Source of the DNA: Phormidesmis priestleyi
GTDB taxonomy: Bacteria; Cyanobacteriota; Cyanobacteriia; Phormidesmidales; Phormidesmidaceae
Direction: 5' to 3'
DNA length: 5,489 bases
Assembly: GCA_003242115.1 (NCBI GenBank)
Contig: QBMP01000269.1
Span: forward strand, 590 to 6,078
A program made the translations under genes and the position numbers. The notes beneath the pieces were generated by a model, which saw only the letters and a program-made list of their open reading frames with translations, searched no databases and was not told the origin of the DNA. Positions 1-5,489 of this stretch are shown in pieces (the stretch's first letter is position 1; each line of letters opens with the position of its first letter).

Positions 1-570
1 CTCTAATATCTGCTTACGGGTGAGTACCTCACGCGGATGCTCCATTAAATATTTCAGCAGCTCAAATTCTTTCATCGTCAGCTCAATCACGCGGTCATTT
101 CGGATCACCTGACGCTGCGACAGATCTAGCACCAAATCGGCAAACCTGAGCTGCTCACCGCTGGCCGCACTGGGCTTCAGGTAGGCGTTGACTAGCTTAA
201 TAAATTCGTCGCAGCGATAGGGCGCTAAAAAATAGTCATCTGCCCCGGCTTCTAAGCAGGCAACGCGATCGGCTAGGGCATCGTGAGCCATCATCAGCAA
301 AATCGGTATGCGGTTTTGGTCGGTGCGCAGTTGACGGCACAGATCTAAGCCTGATTCATCAGCTAGCCTGCGGGCAACCACGATCAGCGATGGCACAGTG
401 CTACGCGCTTGGAGCAAGCCAGTCGCTAAGCTGTGGGCTTTTGAAAAGGCGTAGCCAGCTTCGTGCAGATCTACGCCAATGTCATTGGCTAAAGTTTCGT
501 TGCTCTCGACGATGAGAACCTGAGGGGTCGCTTGCGAGGGCAAATTGGCAGGAGTAGAGGACTCACTCAT
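1..570 (-). CDS. nblR: Atypical OmpR/PhoB-type response regulator, probably NblR-like (3' end outside window)
   Basis: The first 190 residues are visible; the rest runs off the left edge. A receiver domain (about residues 17-132) is followed by the start of an OmpR/PhoB winged-helix DNA-binding domain (about 139-190, with LTMKEFELLKYL and VLTRKQIL). The receiver is degenerate. The acidic pair is reduced to E22-S23, the phospho-acceptor Asp is A66 (in LIVVARRL), the conserved Thr is M94, and the conserved Lys is A116 (in GADDYFLAPY). It is therefore unlikely to work by Asp phosphorylation. Known cyanobacterial NblR, a regulator of phycobilisome degradation and stress survival, is also reported to act independently of phosphorylation, so I suggest NblR; the symbol is tentative. 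ATG at 568-570 is the first usable start after an in-frame TGA at 619-621, and no clear Shine-Dalgarno precedes it. It lies 81 bases downstream of NAD kinase and is probably co-transcribed. The alternative is another OmpR-family regulator with a decayed receiver. Confidence 0.88.
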   Translation of the reverse strand, partial: MSESSTPANLPSQATPQVLIVESNETLANDIGVDLHEAGYAFSKAHSLATGLLQARSTVPSLIVVARRLADESGLDLCRQLRTDQNRIPILLMMAHDALADRVACLEAGADDYFLAPYRCDEFIKLVNAYLKPSAASGEQLRFADLVLDLSQRQVIRNDRVIELTMKEFELLKYLMEHPREVLTRKQILE

Positions 571-616
571 GACAGGGTAGGGCCAGTTTGGGGGATGATA
601 AAAGCTAGGTTGAAGG

Positions 617-640
617 GCTCAGATGAAAGCTCAGATGAAG
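617..640. repeat. 12-bp tandem duplication between NAD kinase and regulator genes
   Basis: GCTCAGATGAAA (617-628) is followed directly by GCTCAGATGAAG (629-640), which differs at the last base only. It lies in the 81-base gap downstream of the NAD kinase stop and upstream of the regulator start. No hairpin or T-run is evident there, so there is no sign of a terminator splitting the pair. A function is not apparent; replication slippage is the simplest explanation. Confidence 0.7.
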
Positions 641-651
641 ACTCGGTGGGC

Positions 652-1569
652 TTAGGGTAGCTCTACTGAAGTCGGCTTGGCAATGTGGGGCAGTCCCCAG
701 CCTAGCTTTTCACGCAGCACTCGGAAAAATTCGGGAGATTTAAGCCGGACAAATCGAGCGGAATAGGGCGATCGCGTCAAACTCACGCGATCGCTCGGTA
801 CCACATAGCAGCCCGCATTGCCATCGACCACCATCACCAGCGCCTCCGGCGTAGCCGAAGTCACCATCACCGGCTCCGAATCAGGAAACACCAGCCCCCT
901 TGAAGCCAAAGAATGCGGACAAATCGGCATCAGTTGCAGCACCGGAACCCCCGGAGCAATCACCGGGCCACCGGCTGACAGCGAATAAGCTGTCGAACCT
1001 GTCGGGGTTGAGATAATGATGCCATCAGCAGCGATATCAACTGGGGCATGGCTACCGATTTTTACCTCAAAGTGGCACATGCTCGTTAGCGGCTGACGCT
1101 GCATCACCAGCTCATTGAGGCACAGCGCTTCCCAACTCAGGCAGTTACGGCTGTACAGTCGCACCAGTACCATCGCCCGATCTTCTATTTCATAGTCACC
1201 CGCCACCAGCCGATCTACCGCGTCATGCAGCTGATTGAGATAAATTTCTGTCAAAAAGCCCATATGGCCGGTGTTAACGGCTAATAGCGGAATGCCTCTA
1301 GGCGCGACTTGGCGAAAAGCGGCCAGCACCGTACCGTCACCGCCAAACACAACGGCAAAATCCATATCTTGCTCAAATCCGGGTGGTATTAAGCTATCTA
1401 CGGGTGTATGGCAGACAGGTTTTCCGGGATGAGAATAGCCCAGTAGCCCAGTAGCCCCAGTAGCAAGGCACACCTCATAGCCCAAAGCCTCGAATTTGGC
1501 GCGCAGCTTTTGTGCAGCGTCATTCGCCACGGGCTTTATATCGTTATAGATGATGCCAACCTTCGGCAC
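652..1569 (-). CDS. ppnK: NAD(+)/NADH kinase (ATP-NAD kinase)
   Basis: This 305-residue cytoplasmic enzyme phosphorylates NAD(H) at the 2'-hydroxyl of the adenosine ribose to give NADP(H), which a phototroph needs as electron acceptor for photosystem I and for biosynthesis. The family signatures are present in order: GGDGT at 76-80 (D78 is the catalytic/NAD-binding Asp), [10 protein letters not shown] at 99-108, NE at 152-153, and [25 protein letters not shown] substrate-binding segment at 182-202. Length is normal for the family. The start is GTG at 1567-1569: an in-frame TAG lies at 1606-1608 with no ATG or GTG between, and the protein begins with the expected first strand [10 protein letters not shown] weak Shine-Dalgarno-like AGGA lies about 7 bases upstream. 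Cyanobacteria commonly have two NAD kinase paralogs, and I cannot say which one this is. It is the first gene of a probable operon with the downstream response regulator. Two HIP1 sites lie near its 3' end. Confidence 0.97.
   Translation of the reverse strand: MPKVGIIYNDIKPVANDAAQKLRAKFEALGYEVCLATGATGLLGYSHPGKPVCHTPVDSLIPPGFEQDMDFAVVFGGDGTVLAAFRQVAPRGIPLLAVNTGHMGFLTEIYLNQLHDAVDRLVAGDYEIEDRAMVLVRLYSRNCLSWEALCLNELVMQRQPLTSMCHFEVKIGSHAPVDIAADGIIISTPTGSTAYSLSAGGPVIAPGVPVLQLMPICPHSLASRGLVFPDSEPVMVTSATPEALVMVVDGNAGCYVVPSDRVSLTRSPYSARFVRLKSPEFFRVLREKLGWGLPHIAKPTSVELP
768..794. repeat. Pair of HIP1 palindromes (GCGATCGC)
   Basis: Two perfect GCGATCGC octamers lie at 768-775 and 787-794, 19 bases apart, inside the 3' part of the NAD kinase gene. 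Five more occur at 2225-2232, 3721-3728, 4151-4158, 5100-5107 and 5461-5468. HIP1 is the highly iterated palindrome of many cyanobacterial genomes, so these sites are the strongest compositional evidence for the host group. All seven are within coding sequence. Confidence 0.9.
1436..1460. repeat. Short-period repeat inside NAD kinase gene (TAGCCCAG units)
   Basis: TAGCCCAG occurs at 1436-1443 and 1444-1451, followed by the 9-base variant TAGCCCCAG at 1452-1460. On the coding strand this specifies the loop [10 protein letters not shown] near residues 36-45, between the first helix and the GGDGT motif. The unit length is not a multiple of three, so a one-unit slippage would shift the frame. The present frame is intact. 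Confidence 0.65.
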
Positions 1570-1698
1570 GGGGGATCCTGTGGATATGAATGAATACCTT
1601 ATAGGCTACCGTCTTTGGCGATGCCTTGAATAGTAGAAAATAACGAAAAACTGAAGCCAAGCCGCTGAGGAGGGCAATTTGTGACGATGCTGGGACGT

Positions 1699-1723
1699 TA
1701 CATTAAGAAATGTACTTCTTAAT
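1699..1723. promoter_or_regulatory. Overlapping dyads, candidate operator in the NAD kinase/DUF3146 divergent region
   Basis: Two perfect inverted repeats overlap. The first is TACATT-AAGA-AATGTA (1699-1714). The second has arms ATTAAGAA (1702-1709) and TTCTTAAT (1716-1723) around a 6-base loop. They lie in the 249-base AT-rich region between the divergent starts of NAD kinase (1569) and the DUF3146-like gene (1819), about 130 and 95 bases from them. No T-run follows either strand as in an intrinsic terminator, and arms this AT-rich favour a protein-binding dyad. GTTACATT at 1697-1704 matches one half of the direct-repeat HLR1 motif bound by RpaB, but a second half at the proper spacing is not convincing. 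I find no reliable -35/-10 pair in this intergenic region. Confidence 0.4.
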
Positions 1724-1818
1724 AAAATATTTACAAGTTCAAGGGTAGTTGCCGTAGGGATGGCCCGCTATCTTAAGTTTAAAGTGCTATTAGCTGATTT
1801 ATTTACGATTTGTACACT

Positions 1819-2085
1819 GTGAGTTCTAGCCCGCATTTGCCGACAACAACCGCCCATGTACGCATCACCCATCAGTCTTGGCAAAATGGCCGGATTGAGG
1901 GTGAAGTGAGCGCTAACGAGTTTGAATGGCGCTTTCGCTGGCGCTTTCGCCAAGGGCTATTATCTGTAGAGCCGTCTTTGGGTCGAGCGTTGATTCAAGA
2001 GCCTTTGGGCCGCTTTTTAGAGCAGTTTGACTATCAGCTAGAACCTGGCGGCGACTATTCGTTTACGATTAGGGCGCAGCTGTAA
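1819..2085 (+). CDS. Small conserved cyanobacterial protein, DUF3146-like
   Basis: This 88-residue soluble protein of unknown function resembles the DUF3146 family, which I know from cyanobacterial genomes; the match is from memory and is not a database result. Features include TTAHVRITHQSW near the N-terminus, a Trp/Arg/Phe-rich core WRFRWRFR (37-44), a segment PSLGRALIQEPLGRFLE (52-68), and a C-terminal strand GGDYSFTIRA (77-86). There is no signal peptide or membrane segment. The frame opens after TGA at 1795-1797, so the start must be TTG 1810, GTG 1819 or a rarer codon. I choose GTG 1819 because it gives a family-like MSSSPHLPTTTAHV beginning. No good Shine-Dalgarno is seen. It diverges from NAD kinase and converges on the YqgF-like gene with a single base between stop codons. 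No role can be assigned. Confidence 0.85.
   Translation: MSSSPHLPTTTAHVRITHQSWQNGRIEGEVSANEFEWRFRWRFRQGLLSVEPSLGRALIQEPLGRFLEQFDYQLEPGGDYSFTIRAQL
1927..1950. repeat. Perfect 12-bp tandem duplication in the DUF3146-like gene
   Basis: TGGCGCTTTCGC occurs twice back to back (1927-1938 and 1939-1950) and encodes WRFR-WRFR, residues 37-44. It is in frame and seems to fall in the conserved core, so the protein pattern is probably old; the exact DNA identity may reflect codon preference or recent homogenisation. Confidence 0.85.
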
Positions 2086-2086
2086 C

Positions 2087-2539
2087 CTAATCTTCGCCAG
2101 ACAGCCGCTTTAAATATCTTTCCACCAGCAAAATCGCTACGATGTCATCAATGGGTCTGGGAATGTTGCGCATTCCTTGTGGAATCAGCTTATCGAGCCC
2201 TTTGGCGGGATACATCTGCCAGTAGCGATCGCGCGCCTCCAAAGAGCTATATCGCTCATCTACCAGCGTAATACGAGGCGGATTGGGCAAAGCCGACAGC
2301 AGCGATTGCCATTGCTTAGAACCCGTCTGATCACCTAAGACAATGCTTGAAATCGGGTAGGTTTCTCGTAACTGATGAATGATGTCAGTAACCTCATTAA
2401 CGGGCACAACCTGGTGATAGTATAACGAGCGATCTAAGCCCACCACTGCGAGGCCACACTTCGCTCGGCCCGGATCGAAGCCAAGGATAGCTGGCCCCAA
2501 TAATGGCGGCTGAAGCTGAGTAGGATTTGAAAAAGGCAC
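2087..2539 (-). CDS. YqgF/RuvX-like RNase H-fold nuclease (putative pre-16S rRNA nuclease or Holliday junction resolvase-like)
   Basis: This 150-residue protein has the YqgF layout of an RNase H/RuvC-type fold. The first strand is GFDPGRAKCGLAV (20-32) with D22. A second strand ends in VLGDQTGS (67-74), and VDERYSSLEAR (93-103) supplies D94/E95. The C-terminal helix begins PIDDIVAILL (129-138) with D131/D132. These acidic residues would form the metal site. The VGLP-type motif of standard RuvX is replaced by VLGDQ, so this belongs to a divergent, apparently cyanobacterial branch. The family role is maturation of the 16S rRNA 5' end in E. coli; junction resolution is an older proposal. The substrate here is inferred only. 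The start is GTG at 2537-2539; the in-frame upstream stop is at 2582-2584 and no ATG or GTG lies between. It diverges from smc and ends one base from the DUF3146-like gene. Confidence 0.85.
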   Translation of the reverse strand: MPFSNPTQLQPPLLGPAILGFDPGRAKCGLAVVGLDRSLYYHQVVPVNEVTDIIHQLRETYPISSIVLGDQTGSKQWQSLLSALPNPPRITLVDERYSSLEARDRYWQMYPAKGLDKLIPQGMRNIPRPIDDIVAILLVERYLKRLSGED

Positions 2540-2570
2540 ACAAATACGCTCGTGAAGACAGGCGAAATAT

Positions 2571-2603
2571 TCAGTCAGAAATCAGTCAGAAATTAGCTAG
2601 AAA
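2571..2603. repeat. Three-copy 11-bp tandem repeat upstream of the YqgF-like gene
   Basis: TCAGTCAGAAA occurs at 2571-2581 and 2582-2592, followed by a degenerate third copy TTAGCTAGAAA at 2593-2603. The array lies 32 bases upstream of the YqgF-like start codon, in the 219-base divergent region shared with smc. A -35-like TTGACG on the minus strand (2606-2611) borders it, but I see no good -10 at standard spacing. The period is close to one DNA helical turn, which would place copies on the same face of the DNA. It could be a regulator-binding array or simple slippage. Confidence 0.75.
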
Positions 2604-2687
2604 GGCGTCAAAAACGGTGCTATAAACAACAAGCTAAAACAACATTTGAAACTTTGTAATGAAAAAAGGTGATTTTTGCGCCATTCT

Positions 2688-2719
2688 TTGTTAAGAATAC
2701 GACTTACCAATGCTATTTT
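2688..2719 (+). promoter_or_regulatory. Possible smc promoter (weak)
   Basis: TTGTTA (2688-2693) resembles a -35 element. An AT-rich stretch with an extended -10-like TGCTATTTT (2711-2719) follows, about 40 bases before the smc start. The spacer to TATTTT is 20 bases, longer than usual, so the call is weak. The rest of the intergenic region up to 2758 holds nothing clearer. Confidence 0.22.
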
Positions 2720-2734
2720 TTATATCAGTACATC

Positions 2735-2762
2735 CGCACTGCTGGGTGCGACGCCTGAGTGC
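2735..2762 (+). promoter_or_regulatory. Alternative hairpins over the smc translation start
   Basis: CGCAC (2735-2739) can pair with GTGCG (2746-2750) across a 6-base loop. The overlapping GCACT (2736-2740) can instead pair with AGTGC (2758-2762), which contains the GTG start codon of smc. The two structures exclude each other. Stems are only 5 bp, so this is suggestive only. No Shine-Dalgarno is visible before the start. Confidence 0.3.
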
Positions 2763-5489
2763 ACGTAAAAAGAGTCGAACTCTCAAATTTTAAATCGTTC
2801 GGTGGCGCTACAGATGTCCCCCTTTTGCAAGGGTTTACGGTCATTTCTGGGCCAAATGGTTCTGGCAAGTCGAATATTCTCGACTCGCTACTCTTTTGCT
2901 TGGGCTTAGCCAGCTCGCGCGGCATGAGAGCCGAAAGACTGCCTGATTTGGTCAATCAAAACCAAGCCAAGCGCCGCTCTACCGTCGAAACAACCGTCAC
3001 CGCTACCTTTGATATTAGCGATGTCGCCGACAAGCTGATCGCCGACGCCGAAGATCTGCCCACCCCCAATGATGAGTTGCTCAATGAGCTAGAAATCAGT
3101 ACGGGAATCGTCAAGGCTCCTGAAGCCGATGAGATTGAGGCTGAAGCTGCTGAAGCTATTGAAACCGCTGAAGCCGCTAAAACTGCTAAAAATATTGCAA
3201 TAGAGCCCCTGCCCATCAATCAGAACGGCCATCAAAATGGCCAGAATGGGAATGGCCATAAAAACGGTCATCAAAACAACAGTACTGCCACCGACGAATG
3301 GAAGGTGACGCGGCGGCTGAGGGTGACGGCGCAAGGCACTTACACATCCAACTACTACATCAACGACGAGCCCTGTACGCTCAATCAGCTTCACGAGCAG
3401 CTTCAGCGCTTTCGGATTTATCCTGAGGGCTACAACGTGGTGCTTCAGGGCGATGTCACTAGCATTATTTCGATGAATGCCCGTGAGCGGCGAGAAATTA
3501 TTGATGAGCTAGCGGGCGTAGCCTCGTTTGATCGCAAAATCAATCAGGCTAAGGGCAAGCTAGATGTCGTGAAAGACCGTGAAGAGCGCTTTCGCATCGT
3601 TGAAACCGAACTCACGAGCCAGCTAGAGCGCTTGGATCAAGACCGCCGCAAAGCGGAGAAATATAAAAAAATTAAGGCCACTCTGCAAGAGCAGCAGTCG
3701 TGGGAAGGGGTGATGCAGTGGCGATCGCACCAAAAGCAGGCCGAGCAGCTCACCCACCAAATTGCCCAAGGCCACCGCGAAGGCGAAGCGCTTGAGCAGG
3801 CCATGACCACACTGAGCGCGCAAATTGAGGCCACTGCCGAGCAGCTTGCGGTGCTCAACGCTCAGGTCAAAGCGCTGGGAGAGGAAGAATATTTGGCCCT
3901 ACAAGCCAAACTAGCCACCCAAGAAGCCGAATTTCGTCAGCTCACTCGTCAGCAAACGGCGCTAGCGGATTCTAGCCGCACCATTACCACCCAAATCGCG
4001 GACACCCAGGCTCAGATTCTGACTCAAGAAAGTGAACTGAGCACCTTAGATCAGCAGCTTAGAACTCTGACTGAAGATCAGCTCAATCAGCTCACGACTG
4101 CACGGGATGCGGCAGTCACTCAGCTTGAAGCTAAGCGCGAAGAAACGGCTGCGATCGCCTCTCAATCTCAAGCCTGGGTGCAGCAACAAACCGACCTGCG
4201 CCGCCAAATAGAAGCCCTGCTCAGCCAGCTAGAACCCCAGCGAGCCGAACAGGTTCGCCTGCAAGAGCGGCTTCATCAAATCGAGGCTCAATCAACCAGT
4301 CAACGCCAAACCCTCGTCGATTTAAGGCGTGAAATGGGCGATGAGACGGCATCGGATGATGCTGATAGCGATAACCAGAATGCCGACCAGACCGGACTTT
4401 CTTCTAGCCAAGCCGCGATTCAATCGCTGGCACAAACGGTCGCCGACTTAGAAGCCGATCTACAAATTCAGACCCAAACCCTTAACCGGCTGCTGCAAGA
4501 GCAGCGCGATAAGCAACGCGCGCTAGATAAGTTAGAGGCTCAAGAGCAGGCCATTAAAGAATCTCAAGGCACTCAAGCGACCGAGACGCTAAAGCGCAGT
4601 CAGCTCAGCGGGCTGTGTGGCATTGTCGCTGAGCTAGGCCGGGTCGAACCCAAGTTTCAGCTGGCGCTCGAAATTGCGGCAGGCGGACGGATGGGCTTTA
4701 TGGTCGTAGAAGATGACCGGGTGGCCTCTGCGGGAATTGATTTACTCAAGCAAAGACGAGCTGGCCGCGCCACCTTTTTGCCATTGAACAAAATCCGCGT
4801 GCCTAGCTTTAAGCCTGCTGATAAGTGGAACCGGCCCGATGGCTTTATCGACTATGCGGTGAATTTAATTGAGTGCTCAAGCCGCTACGCCGATGTCTTT
4901 GCCTTCGTTTTTGGCAGCACCGTCGTTTTCGATTCGCTTGCAGCCGCACGGCAAAACATGGGTAAATACCGCATCGTCACCCTGGAGGGCGAAATTCTCG
5001 AATCCAGCGGGGCCATGACCGGCGGAAGTTTGCGGCAGCAAGGCAGGCTCCACTTTGGCACGGTAGCGGCTGGGGAATCTCAAGAAGCTAAGGGGTTGCG
5101 CGATCGCCTCACCGAAATTACCGCCATTCTGGGTCGCTGCGAACAGCGTGTCAATCAGCTCACCCTTCAGGCCAAAGAGCAGTCTCAAACCCTGATAGAA
5201 GCCAGACAAAACTACCGCGAACAAGCCCTTAAAAACAGCCAAGCCCAAAGCCAGCGGCAAGCCTTACAGCAGCGTCTCACCCAAGCCCAAGCCCAGCTAG
5301 ATCGTACCGATCAAGAGCGCCTCAGTGCCCAAATGCGCCTCAGTGAGCTAGAGCAAACCCTGCCCGATCAAGAGCAGACACTCGCCCAGAAGCGGCAGGT
5401 GCTAGAGAATCTGGAAACCTCGCAAACCCACAGCGAATGGCAGCAGGCCCAAACTGCCGTGCGATCGCTCGAAACCCAGCTCAATGAGC
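2759..5489 (+). CDS. smc: Chromosome segregation protein SMC (3' end outside window)
   Basis: SMC is the ATPase of the bacterial condensin complex (with ScpA/ScpB), which extrudes DNA loops and organises the nucleoid. The first 910 residues are visible. The N-terminal head has VELSNFKSFGG and a Walker A GPNGSGKS at 31-38, then a low-complexity insertion at about 100-179. The head resumes with NYYINDEPCTL, the Q-loop YNVVLQGDVT (Q230) and IIDELAGVASFDRKI. A long Gln/Glu/Ala-rich coiled coil follows (about 265-614), with an acidic break at 528-543. The hinge is at about 615-757, from SGLCGIVAELGRVEP to SSGAMTGGS, and the return coil continues to the edge. The C-terminal head with signature motif and Walker B is not in the window. 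The frame is uninterrupted. The start is GTG at 2759, directly abutting an in-frame TGA (2756-2758); the sequence VHVKRVELSNFKSFG fits family N-termini. It is divergent from the YqgF-like gene. Confidence 0.97.
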   Translation, partial: MHVKRVELSNFKSFGGATDVPLLQGFTVISGPNGSGKSNILDSLLFCLGLASSRGMRAERLPDLVNQNQAKRRSTVETTVTATFDISDVADKLIADAEDLPTPNDELLNELEISTGIVKAPEADEIEAEAAEAIETAEAAKTAKNIAIEPLPINQNGHQNGQNGNGHKNGHQNNSTATDEWKVTRRLRVTAQGTYTSNYYINDEPCTLNQLHEQLQRFRIYPEGYNVVLQGDVTSIISMNARERREIIDELAGVASFDRKINQAKGKLDVVKDREERFRIVETELTSQLERLDQDRRKAEKYKKIKATLQEQQSWEGVMQWRSHQKQAEQLTHQIAQGHREGEALEQAMTTLSAQIEATAEQLAVLNAQVKALGEEEYLALQAKLATQEAEFRQLTRQQTALADSSRTITTQIADTQAQILTQESELSTLDQQLRTLTEDQLNQLTTARDAAVTQLEAKREETAAIASQSQAWVQQQTDLRRQIEALLSQLEPQRAEQVRLQERLHQIEAQSTSQRQTLVDLRREMGDETASDDADSDNQNADQTGLSSSQAAIQSLAQTVADLEADLQIQTQTLNRLLQEQRDKQRALDKLEAQEQAIKESQGTQATETLKRSQLSGLCGIVAELGRVEPKFQLALEIAAGGRMGFMVVEDDRVASAGIDLLKQRRAGRATFLPLNKIRVPSFKPADKWNRPDGFIDYAVNLIECSSRYADVFAFVFGSTVVFDSLAAARQNMGKYRIVTLEGEILESSGAMTGGSLRQQGRLHFGTVAAGESQEAKGLRDRLTEITAILGRCEQRVNQLTLQAKEQSQTLIEARQNYREQALKNSQAQSQRQALQQRLTQAQAQLDRTDQERLSAQMRLSELEQTLPDQEQTLAQKRQVLENLETSQTHSEWQQAQTAVRSLETQLNE

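Noticed and set aside
1702..1723. Intrinsic terminator
   Set aside because: The stem is AT-rich with no following U-run on either strand, and no gene ends nearby.
1697..1737. NtcA site (GTA-N8-TAC)
   Set aside because: GTA and TAC elements occur here but never at the required 8-base spacing.
1768..1953. 61-residue minus-strand frame overlapping the start of the DUF3146-like gene
   Set aside because: Its sequence is not protein-like, and it lies opposite a conserved gene and its promoter region; it is a shadow frame.
2571..2603. CRISPR-like array
   Set aside because: Units are 11 bp with no spacers, so this is a simple tandem repeat.
2669..2758. 29-codon upstream reading frame as a gene before smc
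   Set aside because: It probably overlaps the promoter region, has no recognisable sequence and may not be transcribed; kept only as part of the smc leader finding.
2725..3394. Three minus-strand frames (2725-2955, 2956-3219, 3089-3394) opposite the smc head
   Set aside because: Their Ser/Ala- and Phe/Ser-rich translations are antisense of the Walker A region and the low-complexity insertion; smc is clearly the coding strand.
3623..5260. Minus-strand frames at 3623-3823, 3637-3858 and 4877-5260
   Set aside because: They are antisense to the coiled coil and hinge of smc; the hydrophobic look comes from complementing Gln/Glu/Ala codons.
2759..5489. Frameshift or pseudogene in smc
   Set aside because: Reading codon by codon from 2759 to 5488 gave no stop and continuous SMC-like sequence.

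Overview
This window looks like ordinary chromosomal sequence from a cyanobacterium. Seven HIP1 palindromes (GCGATCGC) occur in 5.5 kb, at 768, 787, 2225, 3721, 4151, 5100 and 5461. All five proteins read like cyanobacterial family members, including a small protein that resembles the cyanobacterial DUF3146 family. I cannot name the genus; the style is that of a Leptolyngbya-like or related lineage, which is a guess.

Layout from left to right. A minus-strand pair comes first: an NAD kinase gene (652-1569), followed 81 bases downstream by an OmpR-type response regulator (1-570) whose 3' end lies outside the window. The regulator's receiver domain has lost its phosphorylation residues, which fits the NblR-type atypical regulators of cyanobacteria. 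A 249-base AT-rich divergent intergenic region (1570-1818) with two overlapping dyads separates this pair from a plus-strand gene for a small DUF3146-like protein (1819-2085). That gene converges, with one base between stop codons, on a minus-strand gene for a YqgF/RuvX-like RNase H-fold nuclease (2087-2539). A second divergent intergenic region (2540-2758) carries a three-copy 11-bp tandem repeat. It leads into the long plus-strand smc gene (2759 to the window end), which covers the N-terminal ATPase head, the first coiled coil, the hinge and the start of the return coil.

Functionally there are two themes. NAD kinase makes NADP+, the terminal electron acceptor of photosynthesis, and it sits in a likely operon with a probable stress or photosynthesis regulator. 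The YqgF-like nuclease and SMC concern nucleic-acid processing and chromosome organisation, and they may share a divergent promoter region. Four of the five genes appear to start with GTG.

I see no mobile element, CRISPR array, tRNA, rRNA or clear terminator, and no evidence for a wholly new system. The points most worth a second look are the degenerate receiver domain, the low-complexity insertion in the SMC head, and the two structured intergenic regions.
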